64,000 bases of DNA from Lysobacter sp. Root916 (GCF_001429785.1 NZ_LMJF01000015.1:4767-68766); one strand, 5' to 3'. Positions 50,610-59,917 are shown, counted from the stretch's first letter. Numbers and translations are program-made. The notes: generated by a model not told the origin, from the letters alone.

Positions 50610-51033
50610 GAATATTCGCGCTGCGATGTGGGTGGCGCGTGGATGCTAGCAATGACGGGCGTTTATTTACTTGCGAAGGCCGATGGGCGGTATGGAATAT
50701 CCGCTTCGACGGGGTGTGTATTTGGTGTGTTGTTTTTATGTTTGAGTATGTTGTGTGCCGATTGGTTCTGTTTGTAATGATTAATTGCGGGTGAGTTTGT
50801 TTATTTATCGACATTAGGTCACGCGATTAGCATTTGTTTGGTGCGCATCTGCACCCGCCGCACGGCTCCGCCCGCAGCCGTGCGGGCCGCTCACCCCTGC
50901 CCTTCGGCCCAGGCCGGCGGTGCGTGGGCGGTGCTAGCGTGCGCTCGGGGACTACGTGGTCGGATCGCAGCGCGACGGCGCGGGCGAGGCTGCGCGGGCT
51001 CTCCGCCTCCGTTCCTAGACACCGGTACCGACC
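50610..51033. other. AT-rich divergent promoter region of fimT and the M16 gene
   Basis: 424 bp between divergent genes. About 50640-50840 is strikingly T-rich on the plus strand (for example TTTATTTACTTGCG and GTTTGTTTATTTATCGACAT) against a very GC-rich background. No sigma-54 pilin promoter (GGCAC-N5-TTGC) was found. Short frames through it are biased and unlike proteins. The region from 50840 to 51033 is GC-rich again and leads to the M16 start. Confidence 0.6.
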
Positions 51034-53763
51034 ATGCGCCGAGCCCTAACCTTGCTGTTGCTGACCGCCGCGTTCGCGGCCACCGCCCAGGCGGCGGCAC
51101 CCACCGTGCCCGACGTCGAAAGCCTGCGCATCAAGCACGAGCGCATCGTGCTGCCCAACGGCCTGACCGTGCTGGTGCACGAGGATCACAGCGTGCCGCT
51201 GGTCGCGGTCAACGTCTGGTACCACGTCGGTTCGCGCGACGAGCGCCGCGGCCGCACCGGCTTCGCCCATCTGTTCGAGCACTTCTTCTTCAACGGCAGC
51301 CAGAACTATCCGCACGGCTTCCGCGAGGCGATGGACGATCTGGGCGCGAACAATCGCAACGGCACCACCAACACCGACCGCACCAACTTCTTCGAGGATG
51401 TGCCGGTCTCGGGCCTGGAGCGCACCTTGTACCTGGAGGCCGACCGCATGGGCTTCCTGGCCGGCAACATCAACCAGGACATGCTCGAGCGCGAGCGCGG
51501 GGTGGTCCAGAACGAGAAGCGCCAGGGCGAGAACCAGCCCTATGGGCGGGTGTTCGACCGCATAGTGCAGTTGATCTATCCGTACTCGCATCCCTACAGC
51601 TGGCCGACCATCGGCAGCATGGAGGACCTGCAGGCGGCCAAGCTCGACGACATCAAACAGTGGTACGCGACCTATTACGGCCCCAACAACGCCGTGCTCG
51701 CCCTGGCCGGCGACATCACCGTCGAACAGGCGCGCGCGCTGGCGACCAAGTACTTCGGCGCGATTCCGCCGGGCCCGCCGCTGTCGCGCGTGCAAGCCTG
51801 GGTGCCGACGCTGGAGCAGGACCTGCGCGACAGCGTGCAGGACCGCGTGCCGCAGCACCGCATCTACCGCGCCTGGCACCTGCCGCCGATGGGCGAGCGC
51901 CAGACCCATGCGATGGAGCTGTTCGCCAGCGTGCTGGCCGGCAGCGAAAGCGCGCCCTTGAACCGGCACCTGGTGTTCGAGCGCAAGCTCGCCACGGACG
52001 TGTCGGCCTCGGTGTGGGACAAGCAGCTGACCAGCACCTTCATCGTCAGCGTCGACGTCAAGCCGGGCGTGGATCCGGCCGAGGCCGAGCGTGAGCTCGA
52101 TGCCGTGCTCGCGCGCCTGATCGCACAGGGGCCGCCCGCTCCGGACCTGCAGCGCGCGCGCAGCCGCTACCTGGCTGAGTTCGCGCGCAACAGCCAGCGC
52201 CTGGGCGGCTTCGGCGGGCGCTCGGACGTGCTGGCCGAAAGCGCGACCTACTTCGGCGACCCCGAGGCCTATCTGCGCCGGCTGCGCGATCTGTCGGCGC
52301 TGAGCGCGAAGGAAGTGCAGGCGACCGCGCGCGAATGGCTGGGCCGGCACCATGCCACCTTGACCGTGGCGCCGATGCCCGAGCTCAGCGCGGGGCGCGA
52401 CGGCTTCGATCGCAAGCAGTTGCCAGCGCTGGGCGCGCCGCCGCAGGTCGATTTTCCCAAGCTGCAGCGCACGACCCTGTCCAACGGCCTCAAGGTGATG
52501 CTGCTGGAGCGTCATTCCGCGCCGCTGGTGAGCGTGGCGCTGACGGTGGACGCCGGCGTCGGCGCCGATCCCGCCGATGCGCCGGGCACCTCGCGCTTCG
52601 CCCTGGATCTGTTGCTCAAGGGCACGGCCACGCGCGATGCCTTCCGCCTGGCCGACGAGCGCGACGCGCTGGGTGCGACCTTGAACGTCGGCAATTCGCT
52701 GGACCAGTCGCTGGTCTATATGACCGCGCTGCGCCCGAACCTGGGCGGATCGCTGGATCTGCTGGCCGACGTCGCGCGCAATCCGGCCTTTCCCGAGGAC
52801 ATGGTCGAGATCCAGCGCAAGCAACAGCTGGCCGCGATCGAGCAGCAACGCGCCAGCCCCACCGGTGCCGCCACCCGCACTTTGCCGCCGCTGCTGTACG
52901 GGCCCGGTCATGCCTACGGCAACGCCGGCGGCAGCCTCGGCCAGGAAGCGACGATCGCGGCGCTGCCGCGCTCGGCGCTGCAGGCCTGGCATGCGCGCTG
53001 GTTCGTGCCCGGCAATGCCACCCTGATCGTCGCCGGCGACGTCACCCTGGATGCGCTCAAGCCCGAACTGGAACGCGCCTTCGGCAATTGGCAGGGCGGC
53101 GCCGCGCCGAGCAAGCGACTGAGCGCGCCGAGCTCGCCGGGTCGCGGCAAGGTGGTGCTGATCGATCGGCCGGACGCGCCGCAGTCGGTGATCCTGGCCG
53201 CGCATCTGGGGCCGACCGGCGCAGGCGATGACGATCTGGCGCTGGAAACGGTGATGCGCAACTTCGGTGGCATGGCCACTTCGCGCCTCAACCGCAACCT
53301 GCGCCTGGAGAAGCATTGGTCCTACGGCACCTCGGGCGGCGTGTCCGGCGTGCGCGGTCCGCGCGCCTTCACCGTGATCGCGCCGGTGCAGACCGACAAG
53401 ACCAAGGAGTCCATGGTCGAGGTGCTCAAGGAAATCCGCGGCGTCGCCGGTGCGCGGCCGCTGGTGGGCGAGGAGTACGACAGCATCATGCGCAGCCAGG
53501 TCGCGCGTTTGCCGGGCCGCTTCGAGACCCTGGACTCGCTGGTCGCCGCGGCCACCGATGTCGCCAACACCGGTCGCGCGCCGGAGTACTACTACGACTA
53601 CGCCCAGCGCCTGCGCGCGCTGGACGCCGACGCGCTGGCGCGCGCGGGCAAGACGGTCAAGCCCGACGAACTGGTGTGGATCGTGGTCGGCGACCTCAAG
53701 AAGATCGAGGCCGGCGTGCGCGAGTTGAACTACGGCGAGGTGGTGAAGGCGCAGGCGGAGTAA
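51034..53763 (+). CDS. Secreted M16 family zinc peptidase (two-domain pitrilysin type)
   Basis: 909 residues with a signal peptide (LTLLLLTAAFAATAQAA). The first M16 half has the inverted zinc motif HLFEH (His79, Glu82, His83) in RTGFAHLFEHFFFNGSQNYP and a downstream Glu in ERERGVVQNEKRQGENQPYG. The second half, from about residue 475 (LSNGLKVMLLERHSAPLVSV), lacks the zinc site and is the structural partner. Such proteins degrade small peptides in the periplasm. The gene is convergent with ybeY, ending 157 bp before it. Confidence 0.94.
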   Translation: MRRALTLLLLTAAFAATAQAAAPTVPDVESLRIKHERIVLPNGLTVLVHEDHSVPLVAVNVWYHVGSRDERRGRTGFAHLFEHFFFNGSQNYPHGFREAMDDLGANNRNGTTNTDRTNFFEDVPVSGLERTLYLEADRMGFLAGNINQDMLERERGVVQNEKRQGENQPYGRVFDRIVQLIYPYSHPYSWPTIGSMEDLQAAKLDDIKQWYATYYGPNNAVLALAGDITVEQARALATKYFGAIPPGPPLSRVQAWVPTLEQDLRDSVQDRVPQHRIYRAWHLPPMGERQTHAMELFASVLAGSESAPLNRHLVFERKLATDVSASVWDKQLTSTFIVSVDVKPGVDPAEAERELDAVLARLIAQGPPAPDLQRARSRYLAEFARNSQRLGGFGGRSDVLAESATYFGDPEAYLRRLRDLSALSAKEVQATAREWLGRHHATLTVAPMPELSAGRDGFDRKQLPALGAPPQVDFPKLQRTTLSNGLKVMLLERHSAPLVSVALTVDAGVGADPADAPGTSRFALDLLLKGTATRDAFRLADERDALGATLNVGNSLDQSLVYMTALRPNLGGSLDLLADVARNPAFPEDMVEIQRKQQLAAIEQQRASPTGAATRTLPPLLYGPGHAYGNAGGSLGQEATIAALPRSALQAWHARWFVPGNATLIVAGDVTLDALKPELERAFGNWQGGAAPSKRLSAPSSPGRGKVVLIDRPDAPQSVILAAHLGPTGAGDDDLALETVMRNFGGMATSRLNRNLRLEKHWSYGTSGGVSGVRGPRAFTVIAPVQTDKTKESMVEVLKEIRGVAGARPLVGEEYDSIMRSQVARLPGRFETLDSLVAAATDVANTGRAPEYYYDYAQRLRALDADALARAGKTVKPDELVWIVVGDLKKIEAGVRELNYGEVVKAQAE

Positions 53764-53774
53764 GCGCGAGCGGC

Positions 53775-53797
53775 GTGACGCCGGCTTGCGGCGTCAC
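53775..53797. terminator. Hairpin between M16 and ybeY
   Basis: Perfect arms GTGACGCCG and CGGCGTCAC with a 5-base loop, starting 12 bp after the M16 stop. No T-run follows; it probably ends the M16 transcript and may also serve the facing ybeY unit. Confidence 0.55.
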
Positions 53798-53920
53798 CCT
53801 CGTTCCAGCGACAGACCGGCACGGTCCCGGCCTATCGTGCGGCGGCCATGGGGCCGCGCGTAACGCGCAATTCGTCGTTGCCGGATCGAGCGCGATGGCG
53901 ATGCGGCGCGCCGCTGCGGC

Positions 53921-54403
53921 TCAATCTTCCAGGTAGGGATCGGCGATCCCCAGCCCCGCCAGGATCTCGCGTTCCAGTTGCTCCATGCACTCGGCCTCGC
54001 GCTCGTCCTCGTGGTCCCAGCCCAGCAGGTGCAGGGCGCCGTGGACGGTGAGGTGGGCGTAATGCGCGGCCAGCGCCTTCTTCTGCTCGCGCGCCTCGCG
54101 CGCGACCACCGGGGCGCAGATCACCAGGTCGCCCAGCAGCGGGAACTTGACGCCCTTGGGCAGGCCCTCGGGCACTTCGGCCGGGAAGCTGAGCACGTTG
54201 GTCGCGTAGTCGCGGCCGCGGTAGTGGCGGTTGAGCGCGCGGCCTTCCTTGCTGCCGACGATGCGGATCGCCAGGTCGGCTTCGCGGATACGGCTGTCGA
54301 GCGCGGCCGCGACCCAGCGACGGAAACTCACCGCGGCCGGAATACCGGTGCGCGGGACCGCGTAGCTGATCGCGACATCGAGACGGACGGGGCCTTGGGT
54401 CAT
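53921..54403 (-). CDS. ybeY: Endoribonuclease YbeY (rRNA maturation factor)
   Basis: 160 residues. The metal-binding motif of the family is intact: VHGALHLLGWDHEDEREAEC, with three histidines in the H-GxLHLxGxDH pattern at about residues 120-131. NVLSFPAEVP and LLGDLVICAPVV are also conserved. YbeY processes the 3' end of 16S rRNA and takes part in 70S quality control. It starts 28 bp after phoH and is part of that unit. The usual partner corC is not next to it here. Confidence 0.96.
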   Translation of the reverse strand: MTQGPVRLDVAISYAVPRTGIPAAVSFRRWVAAALDSRIREADLAIRIVGSKEGRALNRHYRGRDYATNVLSFPAEVPEGLPKGVKFPLLGDLVICAPVVAREAREQKKALAAHYAHLTVHGALHLLGWDHEDEREAECMEQLEREILAGLGIADPYLED

Positions 54404-54431
54404 CGGCGTGTCGGAATGGGAATAGGGCGGG

Positions 54432-55418
54432 TCAGGCGGACGGGCCGGTGTGGGCGTCCTGGGCGTCGCGGGCTTCGTAGGCGGTGACGATGCGCGACAC
54501 CAGCGGATGGCGGACCACGTCGCGCGCCTCGAAGAAGGTAAAGCTGATGCCGTCGACGTTGCGCAGCACGTCCAGCGCGTCCTTGAGCCCGGACTTCATG
54601 TGCTTGGGCAGGTCGATCTGGGTGAGATCGCCAGTGACCACGGCGGTGCTGCCGTAACCGATGCGGGTCAGGAACATCTTCATCTGCTCGATCGTGGTGT
54701 TCTGCGCTTCGTCGAGGATCACATAGGCATCGTTAAGCGTGCGTCCGCGCATGTAGGCCAGCGGCGCGATCTCGATCACGTTCTTTTCTAGCAGCTTGAC
54801 CACCTTCTCCACGCCCAGCATCTCGTACAGGGCGTCGTAGAGCGGGCGCAGGTAGGGGTCGACTTTCTGGGTCAGGTCGCCGGGCAGGAAGCCGAGCTTT
54901 TCGCCGGCCTCGACCGCGGGGCGGACCAGGATCAGGCGCTGCACGCGCGCTTCGTTCAGCGCTTCGACCGCGCTGGCCACGGCCAGGAAGGTCTTGCCGG
55001 TACCGGCCGGGCCGATGCCGAAGTTGATGTCGTGGGTGGCGATCGCGTGCAGGTACTTGGCCTGATTGGCGCCGCGCCCGCGGATGGTGCCGCGCTTGAC
55101 CCGGATCGCGACTTCCTGCGGTTCGATGTCGTCGTTGACCAGTTGTTCGGCGTCGAACTCGGTCAGGGCGAGGTGGATCGCGCCGTCGTCGAGGGTCTCC
55201 TCGGCGGCGTCTTTCCACAGCTGACGCAGCAGGCGCTCGGCCTTGCCGACCGCGAGCTGTGGGCCGACCACGCGGAACACATTGCCGCGGTTGGCGATTT
55301 CCACGCCCAGGCGCAGTTCGATCTGGCGCAGGTGGCCGTCGAAGGGGCCGCTGAGGTTGGCCAGGCGTTCGGTTTCGGCCGGTTCGAGGACGAATTCGGA
55401 GGCGGTACGTGCTTGCAT
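54432..55418 (-). CDS. phoH: PhoH family ATPase (YbeZ)
   Basis: 328 residues. An N-terminal KH-like RNA-binding part (about 20-85) precedes the PhoH ATPase: the P-loop IGPAGTGKTFLAVASAVEAL, RPAVEAGEKLGFLPGDLTQK, the Walker B IVILDEAQN-like AYVILDEAQNTTIEQMKMFL and TGDLTQIDLPKHMKSGLKDA. PhoH/YbeZ interacts with YbeY in rRNA metabolism. The ATG at 55418 was taken as start; the open frame runs about 170 codons further but is not protein-like. It is first in the phoH-ybeY unit. Confidence 0.95.
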   Translation of the reverse strand: MQARTASEFVLEPAETERLANLSGPFDGHLRQIELRLGVEIANRGNVFRVVGPQLAVGKAERLLRQLWKDAAEETLDDGAIHLALTEFDAEQLVNDDIEPQEVAIRVKRGTIRGRGANQAKYLHAIATHDINFGIGPAGTGKTFLAVASAVEALNEARVQRLILVRPAVEAGEKLGFLPGDLTQKVDPYLRPLYDALYEMLGVEKVVKLLEKNVIEIAPLAYMRGRTLNDAYVILDEAQNTTIEQMKMFLTRIGYGSTAVVTGDLTQIDLPKHMKSGLKDALDVLRNVDGISFTFFEARDVVRHPLVSRIVTAYEARDAQDAHTGPSA

Positions 55419-55518
55419 CGGGAGCGAATGTCTTCCATGGACCGCGCGCGTCATCGCGCGCCGGTGTATCAGCTTGCGCCCGTCGGCGCGGTTTCGCAAA
55501 GCCCGACCGCGACGGTAT

Positions 55519-55752
55519 TCAGTCGCTGTCGCGGTCGCGATGCCGGCGGGCCGCGCGCGCGACCGCGATCGCGCCGGCCAGCACCAGCAGCGCCGAGCCG
55601 ACCAGCCACAACCAAGTAACGCTGTCGGCGGCGAAGGCGCCGTGTCGGAATGCGCGCATCGCGCCGCGCAACAGGCCGAGCGCGCCAAGACCCAGGAACC
55701 AGAAGCCGACGGCGGCGCGCGAGAGCAGGCTGGGCGGGGAGGTGCTGGGCAT
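55519..55752 (-). CDS. Small two-helix membrane protein
   Basis: 77 residues with two membrane helices, at about 10-30 (AAVGFWFLGLGALGLLRGAM) and 43-65 (SVTWLWLVGSALLVLAGAIA), joined by a short basic loop, and an arginine-rich tail RAARRHRDRDSD. It lies 100 bp upstream of phoH on the same strand. No clear ribosome site is present, but the hydrophobic pattern and positive-inside charges look real. Function unknown. Confidence 0.6.
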   Translation of the reverse strand: MPSTSPPSLLSRAAVGFWFLGLGALGLLRGAMRAFRHGAFAADSVTWLWLVGSALLVLAGAIAVARAARRHRDRDSD

Positions 55753-56076
55753 GGCGGCGGACGAACCGGAGCGGAGTAGCCAGAGCTTAGCGAGTGGGAC
55801 GCACGCGCGGCTTGCGCGTTCGGGCGAGCCGCTGCGTCGCGGATCGCTCGCATTCGCCGTGCGATGGCGTCGCGGCGCTGTTGGCGATACGCATCGCTGT
55901 CCGGCGCACGCAAGGACCTGCGCCGCGCCATGCCTAAGGGGGGCCGCCCGAGGCCGACCGCGACGGCCAGGCCGCCGCCACCGCGCCTGCGCGCGCGGCT
56001 CCCTGGGCTGGGCTCGCTACGACCGCTCGTCGGCTCGCGCTTGTCAACTAATTAATCATTGAATTAAATATTGCCC
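55753..56076. other. Intergenic region before the TetR gene
   Basis: 324 bp. The first 280 bp are GC-rich with no convincing gene. The last 35 bp (about 56042-56072) are abruptly AT-rich and contain the candidate TetR operator. Confidence 0.55.
56052..56067 (+). promoter_or_regulatory. Candidate TetR operator/promoter
   Basis: TTAAT, six bases, ATTAA: an inverted repeat in the AT-rich island 9 bp before the tetR-type start. It is well placed for autoregulation. Short arms make the call tentative. Confidence 0.4.
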
Positions 56077-56757
56077 ATGAGCACCGATCAACCCCCGAAC
56101 CCGCGCCGTCCGCGCAAGACCCCCGCCACCCGCCGCGCCCCCGGGCGACCGGTCGCCGACGGCCCCGACTTGCGTTCGCGCCTGTTGGACGCGGCCATCG
56201 TCTGCTACACCCGCCAGGGCATCGCGGCCACCGCGCTGCGCAGCATCGCGGTCGAGGCGGGGGTGAATCCGGCCCTGCTGCACTACTACTTCGGCGACAA
56301 GGAGCAGTTGCAGGCGGCGGTGATCCAGGAGCGGGTGATGCCGGCGATCGCGACGCTGAGCGGTCACCTGCGCACCGCCGGCGACGACACCGCGCGTCTG
56401 ATCGCGGCCTTCGTGCGCGGCGTCGGCGAGACCGTGGCCGAACACCCCTGGTTTCCCTCGTTGTGGGTACGAGAAGTGCTGTGCGAGGGCGGGGCCTTGC
56501 GCGACCTGTTGGTCCACCAGATCGGCCCGCAGCTGCCGCAGATGATGGCGCAGCGCTTCGCCCAGGCGCAGCGCGACGGCCAGCTCAACCCCGATCTGGA
56601 CCCGCGCTTCCTGGTGGTGTCGCTGGTCGGCCTGACCTTGTTCCCGATCGCCGGCGCGCCGGTCTGGCAGCGCGTGTTCGGGGTCGAGACCTTCGATAGC
56701 GCGGCCCTGCACGAACACACCATCGCCTTGCTCGATCGCGGCCTGGGCTGCGGCTGA
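56077..56757 (+). CDS. TetR/AcrR family regulator (CerR/DUF1956-like C-terminus)
   Basis: 226 residues. A disordered Pro/Arg-rich N-terminus of about 30 residues is followed by the TetR helix-turn-helix: LRSRLLDAAIVCYTRQGIAA, TALRSIAVEAGVNPALLHYY and FGDKEQLQAAVIQE. The C-terminal ligand domain follows. The gene is first in a plus-strand unit with HlyD and ABC efflux genes 35 bp downstream, so it most likely represses that exporter until an inducer binds. The ATG at 56077 was preferred over a TTG two codons earlier. Confidence 0.92.
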   Translation: MSTDQPPNPRRPRKTPATRRAPGRPVADGPDLRSRLLDAAIVCYTRQGIAATALRSIAVEAGVNPALLHYYFGDKEQLQAAVIQERVMPAIATLSGHLRTAGDDTARLIAAFVRGVGETVAEHPWFPSLWVREVLCEGGALRDLLVHQIGPQLPQMMAQRFAQAQRDGQLNPDLDPRFLVVSLVGLTLFPIAGAPVWQRVFGVETFDSAALHEHTIALLDRGLGCG

Positions 56758-56792
56758 GCGCATCGACACCCGAGGTTTTCCGGAGCCCTCCG

Positions 56793-57800
56793 ATGAGTCA
56801 TCCGATCAAGCGCCATTTCCGCTGGGGCGCGCCGCTGTTGCTGGCGCTGACCGTATCCGCCTGCGGCGACGAAAGTCCGCAGGCGCTGGGTACGCTGGAA
56901 TGGGACCGCATCACCCTGCCGGCCCCGGCCGCGGAGAAGGTGGTGCGCATCGACGTGCGCGAGGGCCAACGCGTTGCCGCCGGCGCGCGCTTGCTGCAGC
57001 TCGAGCTCAGCCGCACCCAGTCGCAGCTCAATGCGCTGCAGGCGCAGGCGCGCCAGGCCGGCGATGCCCTGGCCGAGCTGCAGGCCGGTCCGCGCAGCGA
57101 GGCGATCGCCCAGGCACGCGCCCAGCTGAGCGCGACGCAGGCGCAGGCCGCCGATGCGCGCGCCTACTACGCGCGTCTGCAGCCGTTGGGCCGGCAAAAG
57201 CTGGTCGCCGCCTCCGACGTCGACCGCGCGCGTGCCGCCGCCGGCAATGCCGAGGCGCAGGTGCGCGCGGCGCAGGCGGCGCTGCTGGAACTCGAGCGCG
57301 GCACCCGCAGCGAGCGGATCGCGCAGGGCGAATCCGCGCTGGCCGCGGCCCAGGCCCAGGCCGCCACCCAACAGGTCAATCTGCAGAAGCTGGACGTGGT
57401 CGCGCCGCGCGCGGGCGTGGTCGACAGCCTGCCGTACAAGCTCGGCGATCAGGCCCCGGTGGGCGCGCCGCTGGCGGTGATGCTGGTCGGCGCGGCGCCG
57501 TACGCGCGTGTCTACGTGCCCGAGCCGATCCGCGCCAACGTGCGCATCGGCCAGGGCGCGCGGGTCTACGTCGACGGCCGCGCACAGGCGTTCGCGGGGC
57601 GCGTGCGCGCGATCCGCAGCGATCCCAACTTCACGCCCTACTACGCCCTGACCGGCGAGGACGCCGCGCGTCTGAGCTACCTGGCCGAGGTCGAACTGAC
57701 CGCGCGCGCCGCCGCCGACCTGCCGGCGGGGCTGCCGGTGCGGGTGGAGTTCGATCCGAACGAATCCGAACCGGCCCAAACCAGCGAGCCCCTGCCATGA
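56793..57800 (+). CDS. HlyD-type membrane-fusion lipoprotein
   Basis: 335 residues. The N-terminus has a lipoprotein signal (LLLALTVSACGDE, lipobox SAC). A barrel-sandwich half (VVRIDVREGQRVAAGARLLQ) comes next, then a long alpha-hairpin rich in Ala/Gln (about 70-210), and then the other half (VVAPRAGVVDSLPYKLGDQA) and beta-barrel. It would connect the inner-membrane ABC pump to an outer-membrane channel, as YbhG does. Its stop overlaps the ATPase start by 4 bp (ATGA). No outer-membrane factor is in the operon. Confidence 0.92.
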   Translation: MSHPIKRHFRWGAPLLLALTVSACGDESPQALGTLEWDRITLPAPAAEKVVRIDVREGQRVAAGARLLQLELSRTQSQLNALQAQARQAGDALAELQAGPRSEAIAQARAQLSATQAQAADARAYYARLQPLGRQKLVAASDVDRARAAAGNAEAQVRAAQAALLELERGTRSERIAQGESALAAAQAQAATQQVNLQKLDVVAPRAGVVDSLPYKLGDQAPVGAPLAVMLVGAAPYARVYVPEPIRANVRIGQGARVYVDGRAQAFAGRVRAIRSDPNFTPYYALTGEDAARLSYLAEVELTARAAADLPAGLPVRVEFDPNESEPAQTSEPLP

Positions 57801-58789
57801 ATGCCGACGGCGCGACCGTTCGCCAGGGGGCCGATCCGGCCGGCGAGCCGGCGATCCGCGCGCGCGGCCTGAGCAAGCAATTCGGCGCCCTGACCGCGGT
57901 GAACCGCGTCGACCTGACCGTGCCGCGCGCGCATGTGTACGGCTTCCTCGGCCCGAACGGTTCGGGCAAGTCGACCACCATCCGCATGCTCTGCGGGCTG
58001 CTCACGCCCAGCGCCGGCGACATCGAAGTGCTGGGCCTGCGCATCCCCGAACAGGCCGAGGCGCTGCGCAAGCGGATCGGCTACATGACCCAGAAGTTCT
58101 CGCTGTTCGAGGACCTCACCGTGCGCGAGAACCTGGAGTTCCTGGCGGCGGTGCAGGACATCCCGCGTGCGCAGGCGCGCCAGCGCATCGACGAGCTGGT
58201 CGAGCAGTACCACTTCCAGGATCGCCAGAAGCAACTGGCCGGCACCATGAGCGGCGGCCAGAAGCAGCGCCTGGCCCTGGCCGGCGCGGTGATCCAGAAA
58301 CCCGAACTGCTGTTCCTGGACGAACCCACCAGCGCGGTCGATCCGGAGTCGCGGCGCGACTTCTGGGAAAAGTTGTTCGACCTGGCCGACGCCGGCACCA
58401 CCTTGCTGGTGTCCACCCATTACATGGACGAGGCCGAGCGCTGCCATCGCATCGCCATCCTCGACCGCGGCGTGCTGGTGGCCGACGGCACCCCGTTGGA
58501 GCTGACCGGCGAACTCGTCGGACGCACGGTGCAAGTGCTGGCGCCGCAGCCGCGGCGCGCGCAGCAGGCCCTGGTCCAGGTGCCCGGCGTGCTCAGCGTC
58601 GCCCAGATCGGCAACAGCCTGCGCGTGCTCGCCGACCGCGACGGCGATACCGCCGCGCGCCTGCGCGAGGTGCTGGCCAAGGCCGGCATCGAGGCGGAGG
58701 TCGCGCCTTCGCAACCCAACCTCGAGGACGTGTTCGTCTCGGCCACCCGCGGCCGCGAACAGGACGCGACCAAGGAGCGCGCCGCATGA
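57797..58789 (+). CDS. ABC transporter ATP-binding protein (drug/lipid export type)
   Basis: 330 residues. The Walker A is GPNGSGKSTTI (about residues 56-66), the Q-loop is in GYMTQKFSLFEDLTVRENLE, the signature is MSGGQKQRLALAGA, and Walker B plus catalytic Glu are in LLFLDEPTSAVDPESRRDFW; the switch His is in STHYMDEAE. The C-terminal 90 residues carry a regulatory extension ending in NLEDVFVSATRG, as in DrrA/YbhF-type exporters. It powers the permease encoded next. It overlaps HlyD upstream and the permease downstream by 4 bp each. Confidence 0.95.
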   Translation: MNADGATVRQGADPAGEPAIRARGLSKQFGALTAVNRVDLTVPRAHVYGFLGPNGSGKSTTIRMLCGLLTPSAGDIEVLGLRIPEQAEALRKRIGYMTQKFSLFEDLTVRENLEFLAAVQDIPRAQARQRIDELVEQYHFQDRQKQLAGTMSGGQKQRLALAGAVIQKPELLFLDEPTSAVDPESRRDFWEKLFDLADAGTTLLVSTHYMDEAERCHRIAILDRGVLVADGTPLELTGELVGRTVQVLAPQPRRAQQALVQVPGVLSVAQIGNSLRVLADRDGDTAARLREVLAKAGIEAEVAPSQPNLEDVFVSATRGREQDATKERAA

Positions 58790-59901
58790 ACCTGCGCCGC
58801 TTGTTCGCGATCGTGTTGAAGGAACTGCGGCAGATGCGCCGCGACCGGGTCACCCTGGCGATGATCGTCGGCATCCCGGTGATGCAGCTGGTGCTGTTCG
58901 GCTACGCGATCAATCTCAACCTGCGCGGCCTGGAAACCGGCGTGGCCGATCAGGCCAACACCGCCGCTTCGCGCGCGCTGGTCATGGATATGGTCGCCAC
59001 CGGCGTGATCGCTCCGACGGTCGCCGCGCGCACGCCCGAGGAACTGATGCAACGCCTGCGCCGCGGCGAGATCAGCGTGGGCGTGGTGATTCCGCCCGAC
59101 TTCGAACGTCGCCGCTACGAAGGCCGCGAGGCCGTGCAGGTGCTGGTGGATGGCAGCGACACCACCGTCCAGGCCGCGGCCTCGCAGCTGGCGCAATTGC
59201 CCCTGAACTCGACCCCGACCAGCAACGACCGCCCGCTGCGCGCGGGCCCGGGGCAGGGCGGCGGCCAGATCAGCGTGGTCGCGTTCTACAACCCCGAGCG
59301 GCGTTCGGCGATCAATATCGTCCCCGGTCTGATCGGCATCATCCTGACCATGACCATGGTGATGTTCACCGCGGTGGCGGTGGTGCGCGAGCGCGAGCGC
59401 GGCAACATGGAACTGCTGATCGCCACCCCGCTCAGCCGCAGCGAGCTGATGGTCGGCAAGGTGTTGCCCTACGCCGGCATCGGCCTGATCCAGACCACCC
59501 TGGTGCTGCTGCTGGGCCAGTGGCTGTTCGACGTGCCGATCCGCGGCAGCGTGCTGGACGTCTACTGGGCCGCGATCCTGCTGATCGTCGCCAACCTGAG
59601 CCTGGGCCTGCTGATTTCGACCCGGGCGCAATCGCAGTTCCAGGCCATGCAGATGGCCTTCTTCGTGTTCCTGCCCTCGATCCTGCTGTCGGGCTTCATG
59701 TTCCCGTTCGCGGGCATGCCCAAAGTCGTGCAATGGCTGGCCGAGGCACTGCCGCTGACCCACTTCCTGCGCCTGATCCGCGGGGTGATGCTGCGCGGCG
59801 CACCGCTGTGGGAACTATGGCCGGACGTGCTGGCGCTGCTGGCCTTCATCGCGGTGATGATGACGCTGGCGATCCTGCGCTTCCGCAAACGCCTGGACTG
59901 A
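58786..59901 (+). CDS. ABC-2 type transporter permease
   Basis: 371 residues with an N-terminal helix (MILGIPVMQL-like MIVGIPVMQLVLFGYAINLN), a large periplasmic domain (about 45-175) and five C-terminal membrane helices. ERERGNMELLIATPLSRSEL is the coupling stretch of the ABC-2 family (YbhS/YbhR type), and SRAQ-like TRAQSQFQAMQMAFF follows. Efflux pumps of this kind often have two permeases; here there is one, which would dimerise. It is the last gene in the TetR-HlyD-ATPase-permease operon, followed by a strong hairpin. Confidence 0.95.
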   Translation: MNLRRLFAIVLKELRQMRRDRVTLAMIVGIPVMQLVLFGYAINLNLRGLETGVADQANTAASRALVMDMVATGVIAPTVAARTPEELMQRLRRGEISVGVVIPPDFERRRYEGREAVQVLVDGSDTTVQAAASQLAQLPLNSTPTSNDRPLRAGPGQGGGQISVVAFYNPERRSAINIVPGLIGIILTMTMVMFTAVAVVRERERGNMELLIATPLSRSELMVGKVLPYAGIGLIQTTLVLLLGQWLFDVPIRGSVLDVYWAAILLIVANLSLGLLISTRAQSQFQAMQMAFFVFLPSILLSGFMFPFAGMPKVVQWLAEALPLTHFLRLIRGVMLRGAPLWELWPDVLALLAFIAVMMTLAILRFRKRLD

Positions 59902-59917
59902 GCCGGCCGTGTCGCCA

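Noticed and set aside
50533-50814. Minus-strand frame of about 90 codons in the AT-rich region near fimT
   Set aside because: Composition follows the AT-rich DNA (Thr/His/Asn runs), no ribosome site, and it overlaps the fimT start in another frame.
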